Source: Trichobilharzia regenti
Lineage: Eukaryota > Platyhelminthes > Trematoda > Strigeidida > Schistosomatidae
Reading direction: 5' to 3'
Assembly: GCA_944472135.2 (NCBI GenBank)
Contig: OX235265.1
Span: 45,791,459 to 45,855,458, forward strand
Length of the DNA: 64,000 nucleotides
Under the pieces are notes generated by a model. That model did not search any database. It was not told the origin of the DNA and saw only the letters and a program-made list of their open reading frames with translations. This document shows positions 34,955 to 45,112 of this stretch, in pieces. A program made the translations under genes and the position numbers. Numbering within the stretch: the first letter of the stretch is position 1; each line of letters begins with the position of its first letter.

Positions 34955-35602
34955 TCTGAAAACACCCAGCCAAAAATAACAACAAGCACGAATCACTATC
35001 ACTGGGAGGAATTTGAAGGAGACCACTTTTAGACAGCATCATTTCAACCACAGGCGACAGACAGCACAGATGACGATATCACAGGCAGGATAGAAAAGAC
35101 CAGGTTGGACATTCATTAATCTGCTTCATTCAGTCTAAGTAACAAAATTCAGATTTTCAATACTAATGTCAAGTTTGTCAGTGCGTGAGTACAGTTCCCA
35201 GACTTAGCACGTCACGAAACAAAATACCTTCATCAACACTTCTCAATTTATACCGAGGATGGGGACGCCAGAAGGCAAATGGCAACAAAGAACTCTGACA
35301 ACAAACCAATCAGGAATCTATCGCCCAGTGAATATGCAGAGGGAAACAGAAATGGATCGGGTACACGCTGAGGAGACTGTTGAATAACATCACACAACAT
35401 ACCCTCGAGTGGAACCCGCGTGGAAAGTCAGGGGTTGGTCATCATGTATCATCTGATGGGGACATAGAAGAGATTGTGTGATGAGGAGGAGATGAAAGTT
35501 TATGGTCAATCGTGGAGCTAGTTAAAAAGGGACTTTAGAGCGCAGTAGGTGCTGCTAAAGCCCTATGTTATCCTTGGAACCCAAGGGAAAAGTAGTCATC
35601 AA
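34955..35602 (+). mobile_element. RTE-B retrotransposon, 3' fragment
   Basis: Starts in the region upstream of the thumb block, ends with aagccctatgttatcc, aacccaaggg and (AAT)n-like sequence at 35600-35630, close to the donor of exon 7 (38 bp away). Frames broken. Confidence 0.75.
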
Positions 35603-35640
35603 AATAATGATGATAATAATAATAGTAATAATATCTCTAC

Positions 35641-36285
35641 CTGATCGAATTGTTCACGTAGTCGAATAGCATATTCTTCTAATTCTTGTGTTCTAGAAGC
35701 TAGACGACTTAAATGTTTTGAATCTGTGCGTAACTTTGATAAATGACGTTTACGCTTGGAGTAGCCTAAATTTTCATTATTTTTATTCCCATTCATAGTA
35801 GATCTCGGCTTATAAGCAGCTTCACTTGAATGATTAACTATAGCACAAGAATAATGTTCAGGCTGATTCACTGGTTGTTTCATTTCATATGGATAAATAG
35901 ATGATCGAATCTGATGAGACTGTGAAAAATCTTCATTGTCATCATCATGATGATCACTATCCTCCCAATCTTCAAGAGAATCACTTAAGCGTCTTTGATG
36001 ATTAACTCTGGCATTTTTAGAAAGTACACTATTGTACTGATGATATAGACGATGATGATGATGCTGATGATTGTGATCCAATGGTCCAATTACTGGTGCA
36101 CTTCTTCTTGGTTGACTACTACTATAATGACAATCGATTGATTTACTTTCAGAATTCTGTTTTAATGAATCCACTAGAATTCTAGTCGTTTCTAATTCAC
36201 GTTGTAAATCTGAATTACGCTCTGCGACACGAGCACGTTCTGCTTCTAGTCGACGGCATTCAAAGGTTGTTTCCACTAACTGTTG
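35641..36285 (-). CDS. Coiled-coil gene, exon 7 (largest exon)
   Basis: Acceptor ttttttacag before CAA-CAG-TTA and donor CAG|GTAGAG; 645 nt, phase 0 to 0, visible residues 334-548. It opens with a helical coiled coil (E-C-R-R-L-E-A-E-R-A-R-V-A-E-R), passes through a His-rich linker (H-N-H-Q-H-H-H-H-R) and an acidic patch (D-S-D-H-H-D-D-D-N-E-D), and ends in a second short coiled coil (R-T-Q-E-L-E-E-Y-A-I-R-L-R-E-Q). No catalytic motif. Such a layout fits a scaffold or cytoskeleton-associated protein; that is inference only. Confidence 0.9.
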
Positions 36286-36389
36286 CTGTAAAAAACAAAA
36301 AGACATAACAGTAGACGAGAAATTTCAAAATAGATTAAATATTGTCACTGATGAAAGTATTAAATAACAATGATTTGTTATTATTTAAT

Positions 36390-36560
36390 TGGTGGATGGT
36401 GACTAGCAGTGGAATCCAGGATGCCCATTTTGTCCTATTTAGGACTCATCATCTGGATGTACCTGCATTACCCAGTGAGTGATGATGTTCCCACCGAGGC
36501 TCGAACCTAGTGCCCATAGTTTCAAACGCCAATCAACAGGAAAATCTAAAATTCAATTAA
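36390..36560 (-). repeat. Sm-alpha-like hammerhead repeat
   Basis: Same subfamily as 21680-21905 (gactagcagtggaatcc start, B-box-like gaggctcgaaccta). It is followed at 36665 by a plus-strand HH-SINE, again in the order minus then plus. Confidence 0.65.
36414..36458 (-). ncRNA. Hammerhead motif, Sm-alpha type, degenerate
   Basis: Stem I ATCCAG/CTGGAT perfect, core ATGATGA (C to A), stem II GTCC/GGAC perfect, G12 changed (ACAAAA instead of CGAAA). Two core changes; inactive. Located within intron 6 in the gene's sense orientation. Confidence 0.6.
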
Positions 36561-36664
36561 ATAATTTGTTATGAAATAAAATTGAAAATGGGACTTCGAA
36601 AGATAGTACGGAGTTAGCAGTACTGTCATAATCTATGATCTAACCAATCCCTAATTCTCATGAC

Positions 36665-36990
36665 TGACTGACTACAGCTCGAAGTTGCCTGGATTTCCTA
36701 GTGAGAAATTGTGACCAATAGGGTCTATCAAGTTGATTGTGAGGACAAATACTGACCTACGACACTGGAGTTCATTGGTCAATCACTGGATTCCACGCCA
36801 GTGTGACTGAATGGTCAACAAACTCGCCTAGTAACCTGAAGGTCCTGGTTCCGAGCCTTAACAACGGAGTCATGACTGCGTACTGCTTAGGAGTCTCAAA
36901 GTAGGCCGAAACAGCTGTCCAGTACTCCCTACTGGTAATCATCAGTGGTTCTCTAATTGATACCGATCCATGATCAAATATGAAATATAA
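36665..36990 (+). repeat. HH-SINE copy
   Basis: Contains the tRNA-like head (A box tgactgaatggtc, B-box-like ggttccgagcc) and a decayed hammerhead at 36868-36930 (GTACTG, CTTAGGA, GTCT, GAAA, CAGCTGTC, CAGTAC). Confidence 0.65.
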
Positions 36991-37384
36991 TCTGTTGTAC
37001 AATATATGCTCCTCATGACTTTGCAAATTTATAACCTTTTAGAAAATAGCCAAAGACTACATTTACACACAATTAGTTAATTTTTGGTTTGAATGCAGTA
37101 CATTAGGTTTGACTGAACAGTGACCACCGACTTCATATACTTTGAGTTGAATGGATTCATAACGGTAACTTTGTTTTTGAATGACTTACTCTTCTATTTT
37201 AAAGTCGAGTAGATTAACTTCATTAACTGACTCTCCAAACCTGTAGACGAAGTCATACTGGTTACCTAATGAAAACGCTCATTTTCACAGTCATCAGGCA
37301 ACTTTCTGGCAAAGGTGTTGCTTTGTGCTGACTGACTAACTGTCTATCCACACTAGATCAATGACACGTATGGAAGTGATTTTT

Positions 37385-37570
37385 TTATTATAGCTTGAAA
37401 CCACACAGTATTTTTGGTGCAAGTATGGAATTTTCAGCATGTGATATCGGCAGCCGAAATTTTGCAGGCCAACCATAGATATCAAGTGTGCGTAGGCAGG
37501 GAGTCGAACCCCGGACCATGTGCATGGTCGGCGAGAGTCCTAATCGCTGTGCCACCGACTTGACTAACCA
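37385..37570 (-). repeat. tRNA-headed repeat, different body from R-SINE
   Basis: On the minus strand: A-box-like tggcacagcgattagg, B box ggggttcgactccc, an inverted stem around catgcacatg, then a body shared with 31606-31715. The head resembles R-SINE's, the body does not. Confidence 0.55.
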
Positions 37571-37579
37571 TCTGTAACT

Positions 37580-38020
37580 TTACTTATCTCAAAGATTTTC
37601 TTACTTTTAGATGTATTATCATAGAATGTGATAAATATTCATATACACTTAATATAAATTTAATAATACCCATACCACGGATGTTAAGAATATCTTGAGG
37701 AAATCCAAATATCATGTTTCTTGGACACCTTATGAAAATATTCATCATAATCAAAACAAGCTCTCTTTGAAACATTTCGTTGTATAAGTCACCTGTTTCA
37801 TACAATCTGTTTAACTAACATCTCCGAGGTGGGACGAGTAGTAGTAGTAATAGTGAGCTATCCTGGAATAATGCCTCAAAAATTTTACCAAGAAAAACTT
37901 CCGAATGGAGAACAACTTCACTGAAACATTCTATAGCCTGAAATTCAGCTTTATTTCAGAACTCCTAGTAGGAAGAATGCATCAAACGCCTGGTATATGA
38001 ATATTGTCCACACACTCTTT

Positions 38021-38080
<60 letters not shown>

Positions 38081-39380
38081 TAAAAACGACCAGATTAATA
38101 TGAAGTGTGAATACCACAAAGTTCCAACCTTAGGACTAGTAAGGCAATAAACTACACAACAAGTTAAGCTAAGCAGCCCTGAGACATCCTACATTTCTTT
38201 TTACATTTTAACATATTGCGCAAAAGTTATGGATATTTTTATATGACATATTGTCATATAATCATGAGAATAAAGCCTGAACCGGAATAGTTTATCAGTA
38301 ATAATAAATGGATCAATCCATCAGTTACACATGTATAAAGAATTTTTATGTGGATTTTATGAGTCTAAAGGTATATATATATATATATAGTATCTGCTGT
38401 GAGTGAATAACAATCACACTGAGAAAATAGGTTGTGCACACCAATAGACTGATGGTGTGCTTGGCGCGCGAGTGATGTGATGAACACGCATGTCTGTATG
38501 TGTATACCTCGAAAGGCATCAAGAAGTAGTATGATATATATACAATTTCAATTCAGAAACCATTTCTTTGACAAAATTTGCATTTCTTATAATTTACAAC
38601 TGCATTTTAGTAAGTTTGATTAAGTCTTATTCTCGTTTGCAGAGGGGTACTGTACTACTAATGACTGGATAGTGGAATTTGAAGAAAAGACAACACAATA
38701 TATGAAAAGTGAGGTAAATACCAACCATCCTCCGGTCTTGTCAAATATCAAATCACGTTGTTTTTTATTTAGGTAGAATAGCACTACTTGCAGACAACTA
38801 ATACACAATAACAACAATAATACTAATAGAAGTAGTAGTAACAATGTGATCCACACAGTAGACACTAGAATCTCAAGAGTTTGCAGAAAACATACACAAA
38901 CACACACAAAGAACAGAGTTTTCTATCTATCATCTTATTATTTTAAGAAGAAACACTATAGTACACTGGATGCCATTTAATACGCAAAAGTATAGACATG
39001 TGTGGAATACTACTACAGTATGCCATTTTAAAGAATGCAACTTTTTTGAAAATAAAGTCATTATTACGTAGAGGAATGTTTGATCTCTAAAAATATCTAG
39101 TGTCTTAGCATTTGCTTCATTGGATTTAATTTGATTTTCACTTATCACTTTCTTCGACTTCTGTCTACTGCTTATTCTTGCTACCTTAAATATAACAACG
39201 TCACTGCTTTGTTTGACTTTCTTTCCGCTTCAAATATGCTTCTTGATGTATTTGCCTGAATAGAGATGTCTTTAACGTATACAAAAGTAAAATAAGCTAT
39301 AGGTATATAAAGATTTGTTTTTTGATTTATGCGAATCTTTATAATGCACGTGTAATATTTCCCGTCGTAGTAACGAAACT
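37580..39380. other. Intronic DNA with CT/CA microsatellite
   Basis: (CT)n at 38021-38042 followed directly by (CA)n at 38043-38078; (TA)n at 38373-38389. No supported coding sequence; hydrophobic frames at 38620-38907 come from repeats. Confidence 0.55.
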
Positions 39381-39421
39381 TCGGTGGTTCAGTGGTAGAA
39401 TGCTCCGGGGTTCGGTAACCC
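39381..39421 (+). tRNA. tRNA-Gly-like remnant lacking the anticodon arm
   Basis: Reads ggtggttcagtggtagaat, identical to the D-arm/A-box segment of eukaryotic tRNA-Gly, followed almost at once by a T-arm-like ccggggttcggtaacccg. About 30 bases including the anticodon arm are missing, so it is a pseudogene or SINE head, not a functional tRNA. It abuts the 3' end of the RTE-C copy. Confidence 0.55.
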
Positions 39422-39429
39422 GACAACAT

Positions 39430-40540
39430 TTAGTTATTTAAACGCAGAAAAAACTAGGTACAATATGGCACCAACAAAGATGCGCCACACAATAATAATA
39501 AAACAACATAGATCAAAAGTAAAAATATATGTAGAGAACAGATTAAGAACTTCATCTGGAAGGAAAACAGTCATGCTTAACAAGTTCAAACAGTATTCGT
39601 TTACTATCATCACGAAGGGAAGAAAGAAGGAAATTGCAACACGTTCACAATTGATTACGATTCTTGGTCATATCCAACAACGTTTCGAGTCATCAATTCG
39701 AGCTATCTCACGAACTCCGACCAGGGAGTTGTGACACACCAACCGACGCTAATCTAGCATAAAAATTCTTCACCCCACAATGCCACGTCATGCACTGACC
39801 ACCTCTCCACCTTTCCACCCCGTCCCAGGGCCGGCTGAAGAACAGAGACCTGAACGGAAGCCTCTGGAATGACATTCACAGAACGTGTCCAAGCCACCGG
39901 AGCCGATGTTTCCAGATGACGACACTCAATAAACGGTGATCTCCACTGTGTTCAAACACACACCGCCGAACCTCAGAATTACTCACGCGATGATGCCATC
40001 CATCGAACGAAAGCAATCCTGCGGAGACAGCGATGATCGAACACGCAGAGTCGCCCCACATCCTCGGCCCATTCAGAGAGGCCACGTTTCACAGACGTAG
40101 AGAGACACACCCCGCAACAAAGCATTGTATACCCGACCTTTGACAACCAGGCTAACGTCGCGACGGCTCCAGAGGTGGCTCAAGTTGATGTATGCCAACC
40201 TAGCCTTCATTATACGGTTGGAAATCTCATCCGTCACCCCTCCCTTCACCAGCACTCACACAACTACCCACATACACAAACTTATCAACAACTTCAAGCG
40301 GTTCAGCCTCAAGAGTGAATGCAGGTACACACTCCTGCCAATCTTGTAACATTACTTTGCACTTACACAGCGCAAACCACATACCATACTTACAGACACT
40401 GATCGCCAACTGATTAAGTTCGATTTGGGCAGCCTGCATGCTATCGCACAGTAAGACAATATCGTCTGTATAATCGAGGTTGAGAAGTCTACCTCTAGGT
40501 AGCAGATCTGCACCACCTTCACGAAAACATAATCCCAACC
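39430..40540 (-). mobile_element. RTE-C retrotransposon, 3' half (copy 1)
   Basis: Minus strand encodes L-N-L-D-Y-T-D-D-I-V-L-L (RT catalytic box with A changed to T), C-K-V-M-L-Q-D-W and F-V-Y-V-G-S, then L-W-S-R-R-D-V-S and a diverged C-terminus. Frames are broken at 40230 and 40085. About as related to RTE-A as separate subfamilies are. The 3' end starts tttaaacgcagaaaaaac. Nearly identical to 56600-57690. Confidence 0.85.
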
Positions 40541-40544
40541 TTGC

Positions 40545-40665
40545 TCAGCCGGGAGAGAAAGGTTAGACGCTTGGTAAAATAAAAAAATAACCCACCACTA
40601 GTGAGATTTCAAAGCTACGGGCTTGACGCCCTAAGTTTTCGACTCAGAACGCAACGGAGTAAATA
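40545..40665 (+). repeat. R-SINE 3' fragment
   Basis: Carries the body and a degenerate tail (gggcttgacgccctaag). It abuts the truncated RTE-C end and is only 120 bp from exon 6. Confidence 0.45.
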
Positions 40666-40686
40666 TGAATATACAATAATAATTAT

Positions 40687-40690
40687 TATT

Positions 40691-40760
<70 letters not shown>
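40687..40760. repeat. (TA)n microsatellite
   Basis: About 74 bp of TA with one or two interruptions, ending 27 bp from the donor of exon 6. Confidence 0.9.
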
Positions 40761-40763
<3 letters not shown>

Positions 40764-40786
40764 AGATATACAAATAATGAGCTTAC

Positions 40787-41026
40787 ATTTAATAGATTAA
40801 TTTCTTTTTCATAATTCATACGAGCTGCTTCAAATTCTTCACTCTGCGGAGTCGCTTCTGTACGTGAAAGATTCTCTTCAGCTGATAATAAATTATTCTG
40901 TAATAATCTATTTTGATGTTGTAATTCACGATATTCTTTTTCCAGTATAATCCAATTTTGTTGATTTCTATTACACAGAGTAGTTTGTACAATCAATTCA
41001 TCTTTAGTACAACGTAATTCTTCATT
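40787..41026 (-). CDS. Coiled-coil gene, exon 6
   Basis: Acceptor attcatatag before AAT-GAA-GAA and donor AAT|GTAAGC; 240 nt, phase 0 to 0, visible residues 254-333. Entirely coiled-coil in character with heptad-spaced Leu/Ile (W-I-I-L-E-K-E-Y-R-E-L-Q-H-Q, then L-L-Q-N-N-L-L-S-A-E-E-N-L). The (TA)n tract directly follows in the intron. It is the first exon after the 10.9-kb intron that holds the young RTE-A. Confidence 0.9.
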
Positions 41027-41234
41027 CTATATGAATAAAACAATGAACGGAAGCAACACAGACATAGAAGTGCCAGTTGGTATGAATAAACAACAATAAA
41101 GAAGATGCACAATGCGGGCGGCAGTGAACGAACAACTAAAAGTGGTCAATAGATGTTAACTAAATTAATCGCATAGGAGTAAAATCCAAAGACTATAACT
41201 GTGTGACTAAACACTTCCGGGTGTGAAGCTACAT

Positions 41235-41530
41235 CGATTGATATTCAAGTGTTGGTTTGTAGGGATTTGATTGGTTACAGGATTTCATCATGAGCTGAAG
41301 TTAATTAGAGAACCATTGGAAAACCAACTTGGAGTACTGGACAGTTGTTACGTCCTAGTTTGGGACTCCTCTTCAGTACGCACCCACCGCCACGGTTCGA
41401 GCCCAGGACCTCCTGGTTACAAGGCTAGCGAGCCACTGGGACCTGATCCAATAGCCAACCCATGAATTCTAACTTCTGCCAATTCATTACATAGCGCGAC
41501 CCCTAGCCAATGTCTTCGGCATGGCTAGGA
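41235..41530 (-). repeat. HH-SINE single copy
   Basis: Starts with tgttggtttgtagggatt and runs to the ggcat block near 41520; B-box-like cggttcgagccc at 41392-41403. The hammerhead strand has CGTAA instead of CGAAA. No inverted partner seen. Confidence 0.7.
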
Positions 41531-41984
41531 TACGTGTTGCGCATACTGAACCACCCACCGCCTTCCTAGATGAGAAATATTAGCCAACAAAGCGGTCCAT
41601 GAAGTTTCCAAATATTGAGGGTGTAATCTATGTAATCGAAACGTTAATCATAGCCTGAATATCTCACTAATACTGTTTTTTTCAATACATGGAGAGAAAT
41701 ATATAACATCGAATACGAGAGTATCAGTTTACGTCCTCGGCAATAGATACTCAAAAAACTAATTAACAGGACAAATAAAAAAGGACTGCAGATCTAATAT
41801 TACCCTAAATATAGCAGTGTAAAATAAAGCATGTATTGTTCTCTTTGGGCCGAATATAATATGGACAACAGAAGATGATGATTAATTGTGAGGGACTGGA
41901 TTATGCGTCAGGCTGTACACAGAGAGTAAGGAGACAGGAATACGCTGGACAACAGATACGAAGACTCTAGGTCTCGATTTCGCG

Positions 41985-42865
41985 TGTGGATGATATATGT
42001 CTAATGTCACACAAACTCGAAGAATTGCAGGCAAAAACCAAAAAAATGGCTGGAGAGGCTGACAACGAAGACAGGACTCCAAGTGAACATAGCGAAGATG
42101 GACGTGGTCAAGATAAACAAACCAACCAACAGCAACAACAACAACCAGCACCAGTCACTATCATTGGTGGAAACTTGAAAGAGGTTACTTTTTTCACCTA
42201 ATAGAAAGCATTGTTTCAATCACAGGGGGGGGCGGGACGGGACGGATGAAGATGTCAAAGTCAGCCAGTCAGCCAGCCAGCCAGCCAGAATCGGAAAGAC
42301 AAAATACACGCCTTCATCAATGTGGAATCGGTTTGTAAATCTTCTGGACTCAGCCTACATCAAGAAGAATATTCGGATTTTCAACACAAATGTGAAGCCA
42401 GTTAGTCAGTGCTTCTATATTTGTCAAAAACTTGCAGTTTACGCCACTAAAACGATTTTCAACAGGTTTCAGACTTTTATCAACAGCCGCCTTCGGCAAT
42501 TCCATTTTGAAGGTCAAATGGATGGTCAAAGTGAATTAGCAACATGAAACTCTGGATGGGAGTAAACCAATCAAAAGCCGACTGTGCAACAGATATGTAG
42601 GAGAAAATGGAGGTGGATCGGACATACGTTGAGGATGCCATCGAATGACATCTCGCGCAAAGTAGGCCATCTCTCGAGTGGAATCCAAATGGGAAGCGAC
42701 AAGTGGGTCGTCGTTGCGACGGTGATAAGGAGGAGATTGTGCGAGGACATTAGAAATTACGGGGAATCGTGGAACCAGCTAAAGAAAGCCACTGAGAGTA
42801 CAACGAAATTGAGATGTGTGGCTGAAGCCCTATGTTCTACTTGGAACCCAAGGAAATAATAATGA
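41985..42865 (+). mobile_element. RTE-B retrotransposon, longest 3' fragment
   Basis: Upstream text (K-L-E-E-L-Q-A-K-T) precedes the thumb, then E-V-T-F-F-T, a CAGC repeat at 42262-42290, W-R-W-I-G-H-T-L-R-M-P-S and the end A-L-C-S-T-W-N-P-R-K with tail ccctatgttctacttgg and aacccaagg. Frames broken at several points. Confidence 0.8.
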
Positions 42866-42889
42866 TAACAGCTATATGCTGATTGCGAT

Positions 42890-43070
42890 TATATGGTTGG
42901 AGGCAATCAGCAGGAAGCCTGAGTTTCAATTTTAGCGGTACTCGTCAGCAACATGTATCTATAGTCTCCAAGGAACTAATGTTCTTTCTGAGATTCGAAC
43001 TCATGTCACCCAGTGTACCGATCAGAAACGTTACCATTGAGCTATTACTAAATGAAGAACTATCCCAAAC
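42890..43070 (-). repeat. tRNA-headed SINE candidate
   Basis: Minus strand has tagctcaatggtaac (A box) and gagttcgaatctc (B box) at tRNA-like spacing, followed by about 100 bp without a match to other repeats here. Single copy in the window. Confidence 0.45.
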
Positions 43071-43074
43071 GATG

Positions 43075-43687
43075 CAGTTCCGTTTATAATTCTTAAAACC
43101 CAACTTTTATGTATGCTACTGACAGGAATTTACAGGTAAAATATATTGTGAATAATGTCTTCTAGGAGAACCTCCAATACTGGAGTAACGGATTAAGTTG
43201 CGAAAAGAAATGATGAAAGATATTCACGAAACAATAAAAGAAGCATGAAAGGAAGACCATAGAAGTACAATACAAGGAGCGTGTGTGTAGATAGAGACTT
43301 CAGTGTAAGGTTCGTCCAATGCCCCATAACTGTAAACCAATCTGCTACCAAGCTCCTACAATGTTTCTACTGTGAAAAACCTAGTGAATGAACTCACTTT
43401 TTTCATTGATATATATATATATAATAAGTCAATTATTATACTCAAGACAGACATTATAAATACCCAGGCACAAAGAAACAGACTTATGCCAGCATAACAT
43501 GCAAATAGATTATTTTAATTAGAATTGTCAACAGTATCATAAATTCATCAGAAGTGTGACAGGTAACTTTAATCACAGGTTAGACAAAGAGAATATATTA
43601 GCCAGCCCTCCAAGGTCATCGGAAGGAAAAGAAACAAAAAAGAGTACGTCTACTAATCTAGTGTGAGTGACACAAAATGCAAATATA

Positions 43688-43726
<39 letters not shown>

Positions 43727-44035
43727 GATGGAAGCAATAGTTGTAACAATAGCCTGAAAAATCTGTTCAGTCAAATAAGACTGCCAGATTACTCCTAAAG
43801 TCATATTCTCAGTGCGACAAAAATCCCACTTCAGTTTTACAATGATGTGTCTAGCCAACAATTCTCTACTTTTCTTTTCTTTCCTATAGCATGATTGTAT
43901 ATTCTACAAAGTCACAAACGCATTGGGGGTAAATGCTAATGAACAATTGAGAATGCGTTCTTGTACTTAGCAATAAGCTAGGCATATGATGTTATTATGT
44001 ATATAGTGTTATTCCTTTGGATTCAGAATAGAGTA
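43075..44035. other. Intronic DNA with (TA)n at 43689-43722
   Basis: No supported coding sequence. Confidence 0.55.
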
Positions 44036-44039
44036 CATC

Positions 44040-44715
44040 GGGTTCAAGCGGAACATCTGAAATTTCACCTGTATGGTTGTGAGACCTGGTCACTGAGAGT
44101 GGAAGACATGAAAAGACTAGCTGTCTTTGATCATAGGTGCCTGCGTTCTATTTCCCGTGTGAAGTGGCATAATAAGGTGAGCAACATGGAGGTTAAGCGT
44201 AGAGTTCTAGGTAAACAGGGGAAATCAATCGACGAAGTCGTGAAGCTACAAAGACTGAGATGGTTAGGACATGTGTTACGTATGCCAAGCCATCGCCTCC
44301 CTCGACGAGCAATGGTAGCGGATATATGGTCAGGCTGGAAAAGAGCAAGTGGAGGTCAAACAAAAACATGGTCTCACCAGTCAATGAAATCCACAACAGT
44401 TGGTCTAAGCCACGTAGGAAGGTGTAGACTTCCAGGCTGCGGTCTTAGGGACGGTAAAAATCTATGGTTGGAAACAATTGGTGACATGGCTTAAAATCGT
44501 TCTCAGTGGCGAAGATGCATCCACTCCCTGTGACTTATGATCTCCAATGAAACTGTTTTGTTCTTCGTTATTACTCCTTTGTCTCACACCTCTGCTCACT
44601 GTCTCTATTATGCTTTTCTTGTACTTTCTTCTCTTGCTTCGCGTGCTACACGGAATGTGGCGACTTGAACTTCCGCACATTTGTGCAAAGTTCTATGTCG
44701 AAAACAGACAGACAG
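44040..44715 (+). mobile_element. RTE-A 3' fragment (first of two upstream tails)
   Basis: A 165-codon frame (43997-44494) contains the RTE-A C-terminal region (W-S-L-R-V-E-D-M-K, W-L-G-H-V-L-R-M-P-S-H-R) ending in the I-G-D-M-A block, then the 3' UTR and cgaaaacagacag with (CAGA)n. Confidence 0.85.
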
Positions 44716-44726
44716 ACAGATTTCCA

Positions 44727-44895
44727 ATGAAACTTTTTTGTTCTTCGTTACTACTATTCCTTCGTCTCACACCTCTGCTCACTGTCTCTATTATGCTTTT
44801 CTTGTACTTTCTTCTTTGCTTCGCGTGCTACACTGAGTGCGGCGACTTGAACTTCCGCACATATGTGCAAAGTCCTATGTCGAAAACAGACAGAC
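44727..44895 (+). mobile_element. RTE-A 3' tail, tandem second copy
   Basis: Repeats only the last 170 bp of RTE-A directly after the CAGA end of the previous tail. It is followed by (CA)n at 44963-44996 and then the near-complete element. Confidence 0.85.
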
Positions 44896-44962
44896 AGTAT
44901 GTTCTCTACAGTCTTTTTGAGGAGGCTTTACGACTCGTGATAAAGCAATCCTTCGCCCTTTG

Positions 44963-44996
44963 ACACACACACACACCCACACACACACACACATGA
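44963..44996. repeat. (CA)n microsatellite
   Basis: Perfect CA repeat with one CCCAC interruption between the RTE-A tails and the full-length RTE-A. Confidence 0.9.
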
Positions 44997-45112
44997 TCTC
45001 CGTATTATCCTCGAACCAACTTCGAACTCGTCTCCCATTCGAAAAGTTGCAGTCAACGCTCTCTCGCGCAGGTATATTGTTTTTTCCTTCACGTTCCCCA
45101 ATGGAACACAGG

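Noticed and set aside
38620..38907. Membrane-protein-like frame
   Set aside because: Leu run comes from a repetitive tract; no splice support.
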